A stretch of DNA of 42,263 bases from Paludibacteraceae bacterium (GTDB lineage: Bacteria; Bacteroidota; Bacteroidia; Bacteroidales; Paludibacteraceae): the NCBI GenBank assembly GCA_016297215.1, contig JAEDGZ010000021.1:1-42263 (forward strand), given 5' to 3'. The translations under genes were made by a program, and so were the position numbers. Below the pieces are notes generated by a model. The model was not told the DNA's origin. It did no database searches and saw only the letters and a list, made by a program, of their open reading frames with translations. Within the stretch, counting starts at the first letter, position 1; every line of letters starts with the position of its first letter. Of the stretch, positions 24,287 to 32,345 are shown one piece after another.

Positions 24287-25219
24287 ATGAGTCTATTAAG
24301 AAATGTTGGAGTTGGCGTAGAAGTCGCCAGAGTAAAACAAATCAATGACTTAATCGGAGATTTGCTGTTTCCGCCGCCGTCGGTACACAGCGACGCCCAG
24401 CAATCCGAATGGGAGAACTACACCGGTTTCAAGGCAACCGACCGCGCTATCCGCGGTTCTTTCCGTTGTCCGCTACAATGCGGAGGACCGCTTACATGGG
24501 ACATCATCTTCACCCGATTGGTGATTATCGACTCCCTTTGGTCCACCACCACGCGGATGGGTTTCTTTGTCAAAGAGAATGTTGCCACAGCCCTTTGGAA
24601 CGCCTGCCTTGACAGCAATGGCGTGCATACCGATGCGGCTTTGACTGCCAAAGCCGATGAGTATGTGCAATGGACTATCGGTAAAGGAGCCAAAACCCAA
24701 GGAGCAGCAGAGGTAGAGGACTTGTTTGCACAAAAATATCCCTGCTATGTGTACTCCAATCAGAACATCACGGGTAAGCACCAGTGGTCTCTGCTCTCCA
24801 AGTACCTGCATTTCTTGGTTGAGACGCAGATGCCGCAAAATACCATCGGCTTCCCTATCTACGACAATATAGTCGCCAAGATATTACCCAAAGTATTCGA
24901 TTATGCACTATTAAAACGCAGCAAATGCCAATCTATCAAGGATTACACCAACAGCCTGCACGTTCTTATCCATCACATCCAAACCACGCATCCTGTTTGG
25001 GATACGCAAATCGGAATGACCCCTTACCATATCATTGACCGTTTTTTATGGACATTAGGCAAAGTGCGTCGGGTAACCATCAAGAATGAACCCCTTACAA
25101 CCTTGTCCTATCTCGTTTCGCAAATAGAGTTCAAGACGATGGTAACTTCCGGCAAGTTAAGTCCACAACTTCAACCGTGGGCTGCTTTTCTGCAAAATAA
25201 TTATACATATTTCAAATAA
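24287..25219 (+). CDS. Protein of unknown function, 310 residues
   Basis: I do not recognise the family. ATG at 24287 (MSLLRNVGVG) is preferred to the upstream GTG at 24254. The chain has no signal peptide or membrane segment and appears mainly helical and cytoplasmic. Residues about 40-90 contain tryptophan and aromatic residues in a GSFRCPLQCGG segment with two cysteines, followed by DIIFTRLVIIDSLWSTTTRMG. A second half (about 185-300) is helical and ends in YHIIDRFLWTLGKVRR and a tryptophan-containing tail. The IIDRFLW..GK arrangement resembles small helical DNA-associated proteins, but that is not enough to assign a role. It lies 19 bases before the LRR surface protein gene and shares its promoter, so the two are probably co-transcribed. 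Base composition matches the neighbours. Confidence 0.8.
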   Translation: MSLLRNVGVGVEVARVKQINDLIGDLLFPPPSVHSDAQQSEWENYTGFKATDRAIRGSFRCPLQCGGPLTWDIIFTRLVIIDSLWSTTTRMGFFVKENVATALWNACLDSNGVHTDAALTAKADEYVQWTIGKGAKTQGAAEVEDLFAQKYPCYVYSNQNITGKHQWSLLSKYLHFLVETQMPQNTIGFPIYDNIVAKILPKVFDYALLKRSKCQSIKDYTNSLHVLIHHIQTTHPVWDTQIGMTPYHIIDRFLWTLGKVRRVTIKNEPLTTLSYLVSQIEFKTMVTSGKLSPQLQPWAAFLQNNYTYFK

Positions 25220-25238
25220 CCAACAAAATATAAATAGT

Positions 25239-27671
25239 ATGAAACGCTTATCAATTCTTTTGCTGTCGGCACTCTGCACCGCAGTAACCACCTTCGCCTA
25301 CGATTTTAAGTCCGGCGACTTGTACTACAACATCATAAGTAAAAACACCTTGGAAGTAACCTATCAAGAAGAATGGAGTAGCACCAACTACCAAGATCTC
25401 ACCACCGCCACCATCCCCGCAACCGTTACCTACGATGGCACTACCTATTCCGTAACCAGCATTGGATACGAGGCGTTCTATCGTTGCTCCTCCCTCACTT
25501 CCATCACCATCCCCAACTCCGTAACGAGCATTGGAGAAGAGGCGTTCCGTTACTGCTCCTCCCTTACCGCTATCAATATTCCCAACTCCGTAACAAGCAT
25601 CGGAGGTGCTGCGTTTGGTGGTTGCTCCTCTCTAAGCTCCATCACCATACCGAACTCAGTAATTGGAGAATTGGTCAATATTGATATTGATATTGCTGTT
25701 GATAGTCTAAATCCAAATTCGGTATATTTTGTGAATACGGAGGGCTGGTCAGATATCTATGTGCATGCTTGGGGTGGTACAAAAGAAGGAACGACATGGC
25801 CCGGAGAAATAGCCACAAAAGCCGATTTTACCTACCAAGGATATGATGTCTATTATTTCACCGCCTCCCCGGGAGATTATGCATCTTGTATTTTTAACAA
25901 TGGTGGTATGGGAATAGGCAATCAAACAGAGGATTTAATATGGAAAGGAGGGCAAATCTACTGCAATGGAGAATGGCATACTGTTCATACAGGTCTCCAT
26001 TATGAGAAGGCAATAGGAGTAGGCGCATTCAGCGGTTGCACCTCCCTTCGCGACATCACATGTCTTGCTGTTACCCCGCCCACTTGCGGAAGTAACGCAT
26101 TTGATAATGTTCCCGACGAAGCCACCCTTTGGTGCCCCTGCGAAAGCAAAGAGACATACCAATCCGCAGACGGTTGGAGTCGATTCAACGACATTCGCCC
26201 ATCTAACTTCCCGCAAACAACCCTCTTGAGCGATTCTGAAAGTGGGCGTGCCCATATAGATGAATGGATATGCGAACCGCAGTCCGTGGTTATCTCTGCT
26301 ACACCCTATGAGGGTTATGCTTTCACCCATTGGAGCGACGGTAATACCGACAACCCGCGTATTGTCCGCCTCACGCAAGACACTACCCTCACCGCCGAGT
26401 TCGGTTTGGCTTACTCCGGCATGTGCGGCGACAACCTCTACTGGGAGTACAAAAACAAAAAACTTAGTATCACCGGCAGCGGCGAAATGTACGATGGCAC
26501 ACCGTGGTGGCTTTTGTGCGATAGCATCTATTCTGTTTCTCTGCCTAACGGCATAACAAGCATTGGTAATAGAACTTTCTCCGATTGCTACAACCTCGTC
26601 TCAATCACCATTCCCAACACCGTAACATACATTGGCAGCAGAGCTTTCGCGGATTGCATCGCCCTTACCTCCATCACGCTTCCCAATTCCTTAACAAGCA
26701 TTGCATATAGAACATTCTCGGGTTGTACATCCCTCGCGTCCGTAATCATCCCAAGCTCCGTAACAATGATTGAGGAATACGCTTTCGAGGATTGTACATC
26801 CCTTTTGTCCGTAATTATCCCTAACTCCGTAACAAGCATTGGATACGCTACGTTTAGCAACTGCACTTCTCTTCCCTCCATCACTCTCCCAAATTCCATA
26901 ACAAGCATTGAAAGCAGCACATTCTCGGGTTGTACATCCCTCGCGTCCGTAATCATCCCGAGCTCTGTAACAATGATTGAGGAATACGCTTTCGAAGAAT
27001 GTCGCAAACTGCGGGATATCTATTGCTATACCGCCACACCTCCCACAGCGCAGACCAATTCGTTTGCCAACTATAACGTCTATGTGCATGTACCTTGCGC
27101 CTCGCTGGATGCGTATGATATGGACGCGGTGTTCGGTTCATTCAAGTACGTAGAGTGCATCGGCTCGGAGGATGCGGATATCACGGATAAAACGGTTACC
27201 ATTGTCCCCGGCAATGCAGATGCCACCTTCACATGGCCTATTACGGACGGCGCAGAGACCTACACGCTGGTCATCACCAAAGACGGCGTAACCTTCTGCA
27301 CACTTGTCTTCAACAAACAAGGTCAGTTGGTCAGCATCGCCTTCAAGCCGGCACGGCAGAATGCCCCCGCATCGGAGGGAACAACGCCCGCTAACTACGC
27401 CGAGCAAACCGCCAACGGCTTTCGCTTCACGGTTACTAATTTGAGTGAAGGCACTGCCTACGCTTACACGCTCACCGTCCGCGATGCCCCTAACAGCATC
27501 TTGGCGACCTATACGGGCGAGTTCACCACCCAAAGCGACATACCGATGGGCATCCCAGAATCAGCAGGCGATAACACCCCCGCAGGGCAAGCCGAGAAAA
27601 TCTTCCAAAACGGTCAAGTCCTCATCCTCCGCAACGGCGAGACCTACGACATGATGGGACAACGACTGTAA
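25239..27671 (+). CDS. BspA-like leucine-rich repeat surface protein with inserted carbohydrate-binding-like domain
   Basis: An 810-residue secreted protein. Residues 1-20 are a signal peptide ending in TTFAYD. LRR_5 repeats of about 23 residues (SVTSIGEEAFRYCSSLTAI type) occupy about 64-145 and resume at 255-305 and 395-625. Between them, residues about 156-252 have a different, tryptophan-rich beta pattern (VYFVNTEGWSDIYVHAWGG, TTWPG, YDVYYFTA, IFNNGG), which resembles starch-binding modules of the CBM25/26 type. An InlB-like unit (YAFTHWSDGNTD) covers about 333-390. A fibronectin-like segment covers about 645-765. The last 25 residues, ending NGQVLILRNGETYDMMGQ, match the tail of the endonuclease at 7.7-9.5 kb and are probably a sorting signal. 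BspA-type proteins mediate adhesion to host or other bacteria. It is probably co-transcribed with the unknown gene upstream. Confidence 0.88.
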   Translation: MKRLSILLLSALCTAVTTFAYDFKSGDLYYNIISKNTLEVTYQEEWSSTNYQDLTTATIPATVTYDGTTYSVTSIGYEAFYRCSSLTSITIPNSVTSIGEEAFRYCSSLTAINIPNSVTSIGGAAFGGCSSLSSITIPNSVIGELVNIDIDIAVDSLNPNSVYFVNTEGWSDIYVHAWGGTKEGTTWPGEIATKADFTYQGYDVYYFTASPGDYASCIFNNGGMGIGNQTEDLIWKGGQIYCNGEWHTVHTGLHYEKAIGVGAFSGCTSLRDITCLAVTPPTCGSNAFDNVPDEATLWCPCESKETYQSADGWSRFNDIRPSNFPQTTLLSDSESGRAHIDEWICEPQSVVISATPYEGYAFTHWSDGNTDNPRIVRLTQDTTLTAEFGLAYSGMCGDNLYWEYKNKKLSITGSGEMYDGTPWWLLCDSIYSVSLPNGITSIGNRTFSDCYNLVSITIPNTVTYIGSRAFADCIALTSITLPNSLTSIAYRTFSGCTSLASVIIPSSVTMIEEYAFEDCTSLLSVIIPNSVTSIGYATFSNCTSLPSITLPNSITSIESSTFSGCTSLASVIIPSSVTMIEEYAFEECRKLRDIYCYTATPPTAQTNSFANYNVYVHVPCASLDAYDMDAVFGSFKYVECIGSEDADITDKTVTIVPGNADATFTWPITDGAETYTLVITKDGVTFCTLVFNKQGQLVSIAFKPARQNAPASEGTTPANYAEQTANGFRFTVTNLSEGTAYAYTLTVRDAPNSILATYTGEFTTQSDIPMGIPESAGDNTPAGQAEKIFQNGQVLILRNGETYDMMGQRL
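26712..26994. repeat. Near-identical LRR duplication with a 207-bp period
   Basis: About 76 bases from 26712 recur from 26919 with two or three differences; the period is 69 codons, exactly three LRR units. This points to recent repeat expansion inside the gene. Confidence 0.85.
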
Positions 27672-27685
27672 GTTGTCCGGTGTAC

Positions 27686-27703
27686 GCAGGCGTCCCCGCC
27701 TGC
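27686..27703. repeat. GCAGGCG hairpin element, copy 3
   Basis: GCAGGCG-TCCC-CGCCTGC just after the LRR gene, preceded by GTCCGGTGTAC, which is part of the longer conserved element. Confidence 0.75.
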
Positions 27704-27728
27704 TAAAGCTTAAATCAAGTTCCATCAA

Positions 27729-27762
27729 GAGGCTGTCTAACAAATTAGGTTTAGGCAGCCTC
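27729..27762 (+). terminator. Terminator of the LRR transcript
   Basis: GAGGCTGTCTAA (27729-27740) pairs with TTAGGCAGCCTC (27751-27762). It is the third copy of the reused terminator cassette; the T-run is weak. Confidence 0.7.
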
Positions 27763-27840
27763 CTGTGTCTTCTATGGTGCGGTTACCTATTTCGCAAGCT
27801 AACACGCGGACATCAACTAAATAACATGGAGCTGAAATAA

Positions 27841-28110
27841 GCAGACTATCTCAGCAGTCGAAGACTGATTTCAAGCAGGCGGGGACGCCTGCGCACTCGG
27901 ACATGTTACTATCTCATCAGTCGAAGACTAATTTAGTTTTTGGTAATGAATTAATGGTTAATTACATGATAATTACATGTTAAAGAAAATCGAAGTCTCC
28001 TTTCAAGGGAGATTTAGAGGGTCGTTTTGGGAATTTTTTTTTGAAATAAAAGAACAATCGTTGTTTCAAGTTTCAAGCAGGCGGGGACGCCTGCGCACCC
28101 GGACAGTCGC
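27841..28110. repeat. Gap with two GCAGGCG hairpins and an AT-rich element
   Basis: Between the LRR terminator and gdhA there is no gene. The gap has CAGTCGAAGACT duplicated (about 27855 and 27918), GCAGGCG hairpins at 27875-27892 and 28077-28094, and an AT-rich element. That element's 27927-27956 segment is identical to 335-364, and its tail reads TTAATTACATGATAATTACA. Confidence 0.7.
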
Positions 28111-28120
28111 CTGCGTACAG

Positions 28121-28153
28121 AAAAAACAAAGGTGCGGCCGTGAGACCGCACCT
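28121..28153 (-). terminator. Rho-independent terminator of gdhA
   Basis: AGGTGCGG (28130-28137) pairs with CCGCACCT (28146-28153). Read on the minus strand, the stem is followed by TTTGTTTTTT. Confidence 0.9.
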
Positions 28154-28175
28154 CCTTAGTACTTGTAAGTCTTTA

Positions 28176-29519
28176 TTACAGGATTCCTTGCTCGAGCATG
28201 GCTTGAGCGACCTTCATGAAGCCTGCGATGTTCGCACCCTTCACGTAGTCGATGGTGCCGTCGGGTTGGGTACCGAACTTCACGCACTGCTCGTGGATGG
28301 ACTGCATGATATGGTGCAGACGCTCGTCCACCTCTTTGGCTGTCCAACTCAGGTGCTCTGCGTTCTGCGTCATCTCCAGACCGGAGGTGGCTACACCGCC
28401 GGCATTGACAGCCTTACCCGGTGCGAAGAGCACGCCGTTGTGCTGGAAGAAATGGATAGCACCCGGCTGGCAACCCATGTTGCTGACCTCGCAGCAGCAC
28501 CAGCAGCCGTTGGCTTTCAGTTCCTTGGCATCCTCTTCCGACAACTCGTTCTGGAAGGCGCAGGGCAGCGCGATGTCGCATGGGATAGACCATGCTTTCT
28601 TGCCTGCTGTGAACTGTGCCTGCTCGGGGAACTTGGTCGCCATGTCCTCCACGCGATTGCGGTTGGAAGCACGCATAACCAACATATAATCAATCATTTC
28701 CTTGGTGATACCAGCCGGGATATGGCATACGCCGTCAGGACCCGAGATAGCCACTACCTTCGCGCCCAACTCGGTTGCCTTGATGGCTGCGCCCCATGCC
28801 ACGTTGCCGAAGCCGGAGATAGCCACCGTCTTGCCCTCGATGGTCTTGCCCGCTTGGTGGAGGAGGTGTTGCGTGAAATAGAGTGCACCGAAGCCCGTTG
28901 CCTCGGGACGGAGGATAGAGCCGCCCCATGTCATGCCCTTGCCGGTGAGCACACCCGTGTGGTACTCGCGCGCCAGTTTCTGATACATACCGTTCAGGAA
29001 GCCAATCTCTCTGCCGCCCACGCCCACGTCGCCTGCGGGAACATCGGTATCCACGCCGATATTGTGCCACAACTCCAGCATGAAGGCTTGGCAGAAACGC
29101 ATAATCTCCGCGTCGGACTTGCCCACGGGGTCGAAGTCAGAGCCGCCCTTAGCGCCGCCCATCGGCAGCGTGGTCAGTGCGTTCTTGAAGGTCTGCTCAA
29201 AGCCCAAGAACTTCAGCATAGAGGGGTTAACCGCCTTATGGAAGCGCAAACCGCCTTTGTACGGACCGATAGCCGAGTTGAACTGAACACGATAACCGAG
29301 GTTGGTCTGCACCTGCCCTTGGTCGTCAATCCAAGTAACGCGGAAGGTGAAGATACGGTCGGGTTCCACCATACGCTCCACAATCTTTGCTTGCTCAAAC
29401 TCGGGGTGCTGATTGTACACTTCCTCGATAGATTCGAGCACTTCTTGCACCGCTTGCAGGTACTCCGCCTCGCCCGGGTGCTTTGCAGCCAACTGCTGCA
29501 TAATGGTTTGCACTTTCAT
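28176..29519 (-). CDS. gdhA: Glutamate dehydrogenase, hexameric (probably NADP-dependent)
   Basis: This enzyme interconverts 2-oxoglutarate plus ammonia with glutamate. The 447-residue protein fits the bacterial hexameric class I enzyme. The substrate-site segments IGPYKGGLRFHKAVN, GFEQTFKNALTTLPMGGAKG and GGSDFDPVGKSD cover about 88-140. DVGVGGREIGFLNGMYQKL and a Rossmann domain with ISGFGNVAWGAA follow. Cofactor preference is inferred from overall similarity to anabolic enzymes and not proven. It is a single-gene unit. Its promoter (29722-29753) overlaps the last codons of the sensor kinase gene and its terminator is at 28121-28153. A complementary open frame covering the whole gene on the plus strand is a shadow. 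Confidence 0.97.
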   Translation of the reverse strand: MKVQTIMQQLAAKHPGEAEYLQAVQEVLESIEEVYNQHPEFEQAKIVERMVEPDRIFTFRVTWIDDQGQVQTNLGYRVQFNSAIGPYKGGLRFHKAVNPSMLKFLGFEQTFKNALTTLPMGGAKGGSDFDPVGKSDAEIMRFCQAFMLELWHNIGVDTDVPAGDVGVGGREIGFLNGMYQKLAREYHTGVLTGKGMTWGGSILRPEATGFGALYFTQHLLHQAGKTIEGKTVAISGFGNVAWGAAIKATELGAKVVAISGPDGVCHIPAGITKEMIDYMLVMRASNRNRVEDMATKFPEQAQFTAGKKAWSIPCDIALPCAFQNELSEEDAKELKANGCWCCCEVSNMGCQPGAIHFFQHNGVLFAPGKAVNAGGVATSGLEMTQNAEHLSWTAKEVDERLHHIMQSIHEQCVKFGTQPDGTIDYVKGANIAGFMKVAQAMLEQGIL

Positions 29520-29574
29520 GGTTTTAGTGTTTTATGTTGTTTACTAAATAACGTCTAATTGTTGTTTTCTTCTT

Positions 29575-29667
29575 TTAACATATAATTATCATATAATTCC
29601 TCGTATAATTTTGCAGAGCAGCCACAATGAATAATTAATGGTTAATTATACGATAATTATATGTTAA
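29575..29667. repeat. AT-rich dispersed element in the gdhA leader
   Basis: Runs such as AATTAATGGTTAATTATACG and two blocks with ATAATTAT form an imperfect inverted arrangement. Related sequences lie at 335-372, 27927-27985 and 42183-42250. Confidence 0.6.
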
Positions 29668-29721
29668 AAGTAATACGACACGGTCATTAATGTACCTGAC
29701 ATTTTGTTACTAAATCTGGCG

Positions 29722-29753
29722 CAAAGTTACTGCTTTTTTTTGAGATACACAAG
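29722..29753 (-). promoter_or_regulatory. Promoter of gdhA, embedded in the end of the kinase gene
   Basis: On the minus strand CTTG (29753-29750), 20 bp and TAACTTTG (29729-29722). The TAA of the -7 box is also the stop codon of the upstream kinase gene, and the spacer encodes its last residues. The leader to gdhA is about 195 bases. Confidence 0.75.
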
Positions 29754-31940
29754 AAAAGTAGTGCCTTTTTTAGATGTTTGATAACATATTTTTCCGCCAG
29801 AGCCTTCCACAATGTTCTTCGAGATAGCGAGTCCGAGCCCCATGCCGGTGTTCTTGGTGGTGAAGTTAGGTCGGAAGACACGGTCTTGTATCTCCTCGGG
29901 AATGCCCGGTCCGTTGTCCGACACCTTTATCAAGATATACTCGCCCTCGACCGTCATCATCACGATGATATCCGCGTCCGCCTGCCCTTCTAAGGCTTGC
30001 AGCGCATTGCGAATAAGGTTTGTAAATACTTGCGCTATCTGTTCGCTATCCGCCCACACCAACACACCATGGTCGGGTCCCACGTAGCGGATGGGCACAC
30101 CTTTGTCGTTGTTGCGCTGCAAGGTGATGACATTGCTCAGTTTCTGCGCCACATCCACCTCCGAGGTTACCACCTCCGGCTGCTTGGCAAAGGTGGAGAA
30201 CGACATGGCGATATGCGAGAGGTTGTCTATCTGCTCAATGAGCATGCTGGTCGCCTTCGCGAAGTAGGCATCGTATTTCTCTTTCTCCGGCGAGGCGGGC
30301 ACGTCCTCTTGGCTCTTCGTGTGCAGGCGTTGCAGTTGCTGGATAGTCAGTTTCATGGGCGTGAGCGGGTTGTTTATCTCGTGCGCAATCTGCCTTGCCA
30401 TGGTGCGCCATGCCCCTTCGCGTTCGGCTTTGGCGAGCCGCTCCGCCGACGCCTCCACTTGGTCCACCAGCGCGTTGTACTGCTCCACCAGCGCGCCCAC
30501 CTCGTCGTGGTGGGTATATTCGATGTGGTTATCGGGGCTGCCGATACGGAAATGCCGCATCTTCTGCGCCATGAGCGCGATGGAGGCGGTCATGCTGCGA
30601 GCCGCCCAGTAGGAGGCGAGCAAGGCAAGGATGACCACCAGCAGGTAAGGCGGCAACAGACGGGCAAGGAAAGCATCCGTCTCACGCATCAGTTCCAAGC
30701 CCGACACGAAGAACGGCACGGCGATATAGCCTATCTGCACCATCGCTCCGTTGTAGAAAGGCGTGTAGGCGCACAGGTAGCGGATGTCGCCTATCCGCTC
30801 ATATTGCACCATCGTGTGCTCCTCCGAGAAGAAGGGCTTGGGGGCTATGCGCGTGGAGAGTATGCCGTTGCTGAACAGCCCGGGCGTCGAAGAGCCCACC
30901 AGCCGACCCGTGTTGTCGTACACAAGGATGTCTGAGCCGGCGGAGTAACTGAGGTCGCGAAGGTCGATGTTCAGTCCCGACTGGTTGGCGGGAGAGAGCG
31001 ACATATCCCAGTAGTAGAGGTTCTGCAGATAGACTTGGATGAAGTGGCACTTGGTCTGCAACTCCTCCTGTTGCCGCTGCTCGTAGTTGATACGCAGGTA
31101 GCGGATAGAGAGCAGGAAGACATAGACAAAGCACGCAAGCACGCACGACATAATCACGTACATGAACCGTGTGCGCAGACGCATGTTCTTGAAGCCCCGA
31201 TAGCGCACCAACCCCACGATACCCCATATCAGCATGAGGATGATGAGCAGCACACATATTAAGTAGTACGCGCGCACGCGCATAGCGTTCGCACGCATGG
31301 CAGACATATCATCTTCGTCTTCAAACAGGTCTTGAAACGAGAACGACTGCCCTGCGAAATTGTTGGCGGGGTCGTCGTATTCGTCCGCCTCCCGCGCGGG
31401 CACAAGGCTGAAGAGGAAACGCCCGTCGTTGGACAGAATCGGTATGCCGTCGTCCGTACGACGGCGTAGGATGTCCCACTTGTTGGAGCAGTCAAACGGT
31501 TCGCGATAGGGATTGCGGAACTGCGGGCTGTCCACGTTGTAGGCATACTTTATCGGTATGAGAATCAGCACGTTGTATATGCCTGCTCGCGTCCAGCGAC
31601 CCACGGCGTGGGCGTTGTGGAAACGGTAGTAATCCCACTGGTCGTAATGCTGGAGCAGTATCTCGTCGGAGGCTATCCAGTTGTCCGACCAATAGACGAT
31701 ACGGCGCGAGTCGAAGATATAGTACATCAGGCTGTTCTCCTCCTCTATCAGCACCTGCAGCGAGTCGATGTCGGGCTCGCCGGTCAGGTAGCGCGCCAAC
31801 TCCTCCGCCTGCTCCTCTGCCCTACTCTCTTGCTCTAATAAAGTCTCTTGCAACCGCTTGGCATCACGCTTCTGCGAGTGGCACCCCGCCAAGCAGACCG
31901 CCACTAAGCAACAAAGCAATATGTGTGAGATGCGATGCAT
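29727..31940 (-). CDS. Sensor histidine kinase with lipoprotein-type signal sequence
   Basis: A 737-residue membrane kinase. The N-terminus has a signal with a lipobox-like LAGC (cysteine about residue 19), which is unusual for a kinase. A periplasmic region follows to about 220. Membrane helices lie near 225-245 (ICVLLIILMLIWGIVGL) and 260-285. A second sensory region (about 290-420) precedes a membrane helix near 430-450 leading to a HAMP-like linker. The transmitter has the H-box RQIAHEINNPLTPMK with phospho-acceptor H520, the N-box NLIRNALQAL and the G-boxes DNGPGIPEEIQDRVF and GMGLGLAISKNI. The ENNPLTP-type H-box resembles NtrY/NtrB-like kinases, which often sense nitrogen. No response regulator is adjacent, so the partner is elsewhere. 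Its promoter is at 32087-32118. It may be the first gene of a transcript running into gdhA. Confidence 0.92.
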   Translation of the reverse strand: MHRISHILLCCLVAVCLAGCHSQKRDAKRLQETLLEQESRAEEQAEELARYLTGEPDIDSLQVLIEEENSLMYYIFDSRRIVYWSDNWIASDEILLQHYDQWDYYRFHNAHAVGRWTRAGIYNVLILIPIKYAYNVDSPQFRNPYREPFDCSNKWDILRRRTDDGIPILSNDGRFLFSLVPAREADEYDDPANNFAGQSFSFQDLFEDEDDMSAMRANAMRVRAYYLICVLLIILMLIWGIVGLVRYRGFKNMRLRTRFMYVIMSCVLACFVYVFLLSIRYLRINYEQRQQEELQTKCHFIQVYLQNLYYWDMSLSPANQSGLNIDLRDLSYSAGSDILVYDNTGRLVGSSTPGLFSNGILSTRIAPKPFFSEEHTMVQYERIGDIRYLCAYTPFYNGAMVQIGYIAVPFFVSGLELMRETDAFLARLLPPYLLVVILALLASYWAARSMTASIALMAQKMRHFRIGSPDNHIEYTHHDEVGALVEQYNALVDQVEASAERLAKAEREGAWRTMARQIAHEINNPLTPMKLTIQQLQRLHTKSQEDVPASPEKEKYDAYFAKATSMLIEQIDNLSHIAMSFSTFAKQPEVVTSEVDVAQKLSNVITLQRNNDKGVPIRYVGPDHGVLVWADSEQIAQVFTNLIRNALQALEGQADADIIVMMTVEGEYILIKVSDNGPGIPEEIQDRVFRPNFTTKNTGMGLGLAISKNIVEGSGGKICYQTSKKGTTFLVYLKKKQ

Positions 31941-31965
31941 ATACGTTGTTTAGATAAAGGACTTA

Positions 31966-32035
31966 TAACCTTTGTCTATGAGTTTTCAGAGTCAATACTA
32001 TTTAGTCTTTAATCCTGTGTCCTTATTCCTTCATC
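31966..32035. repeat. 65-bp dispersed intergenic repeat, copy 2
   Basis: Nearly identical to 4269-4340, differing at only a few positions, and lying here in the leader of the sensor kinase gene (whose transcript runs the other way). Confidence 0.75.
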
Positions 32036-32086
32036 CAAAGGAATTATCCTTTATCCTGTATCTTTCATCCTTTGAGAAACTGCCCG

Positions 32087-32118
32087 CAAAGTTACCACTT
32101 TTTCCCGATATGTGCAAG
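32087..32118 (-). promoter_or_regulatory. Promoter of the sensor kinase gene
   Basis: On the minus strand CTTG (32118-32115), 20 bp and TAACTTTG (32094-32087). The spacer starts CACATATCGG, as in the endonuclease I promoter. The leader is about 140 bases and contains the 65-bp repeat. Confidence 0.75.
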
Positions 32119-32283
32119 AGGTTCCCATATTTTCTGTCAAACAAATGCAAACCCTTACCCGAGTAGATTCCGTTTTTCCGAAAAACCACTATCATATCTC
32201 GAAAAGTTTTTGCTTATCTTTGGTATGTATTGCGTCAATGAATGTATTAGAAAAATTCATTTCCATCTTTTTTGTTTAATTTA

Positions 32284-32315
32284 TTTGCATATTCTTTTTT
32301 TTTTTAGTACCTTTG
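32284..32315 (+). promoter_or_regulatory. Promoter of the S41 protease-tnaA transcript
   Basis: TTTG at 32284-32287, a 20-bp spacer containing a run of eleven T, and TACCTTTG at 32308-32315. The start codon is at 32346. Confidence 0.75.
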
Positions 32316-32345
32316 CACACGGATTAGAAAAAGACAGCAATTCTT

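Noticed and set aside
28140..29558. 472-residue frame on the plus strand opposite gdhA
   Set aside because: It is the complement of a clear glutamate dehydrogenase gene; such shadows arise from its codon use. The same holds for the long antisense frames over mutB, glnN, prfA, tnaA and the DUF2723 gene.
32284..32315. Poly-T run in the S41 promoter as a terminator
   Set aside because: There is no stem before it, and the run is the spacer of a promoter with correct boxes.
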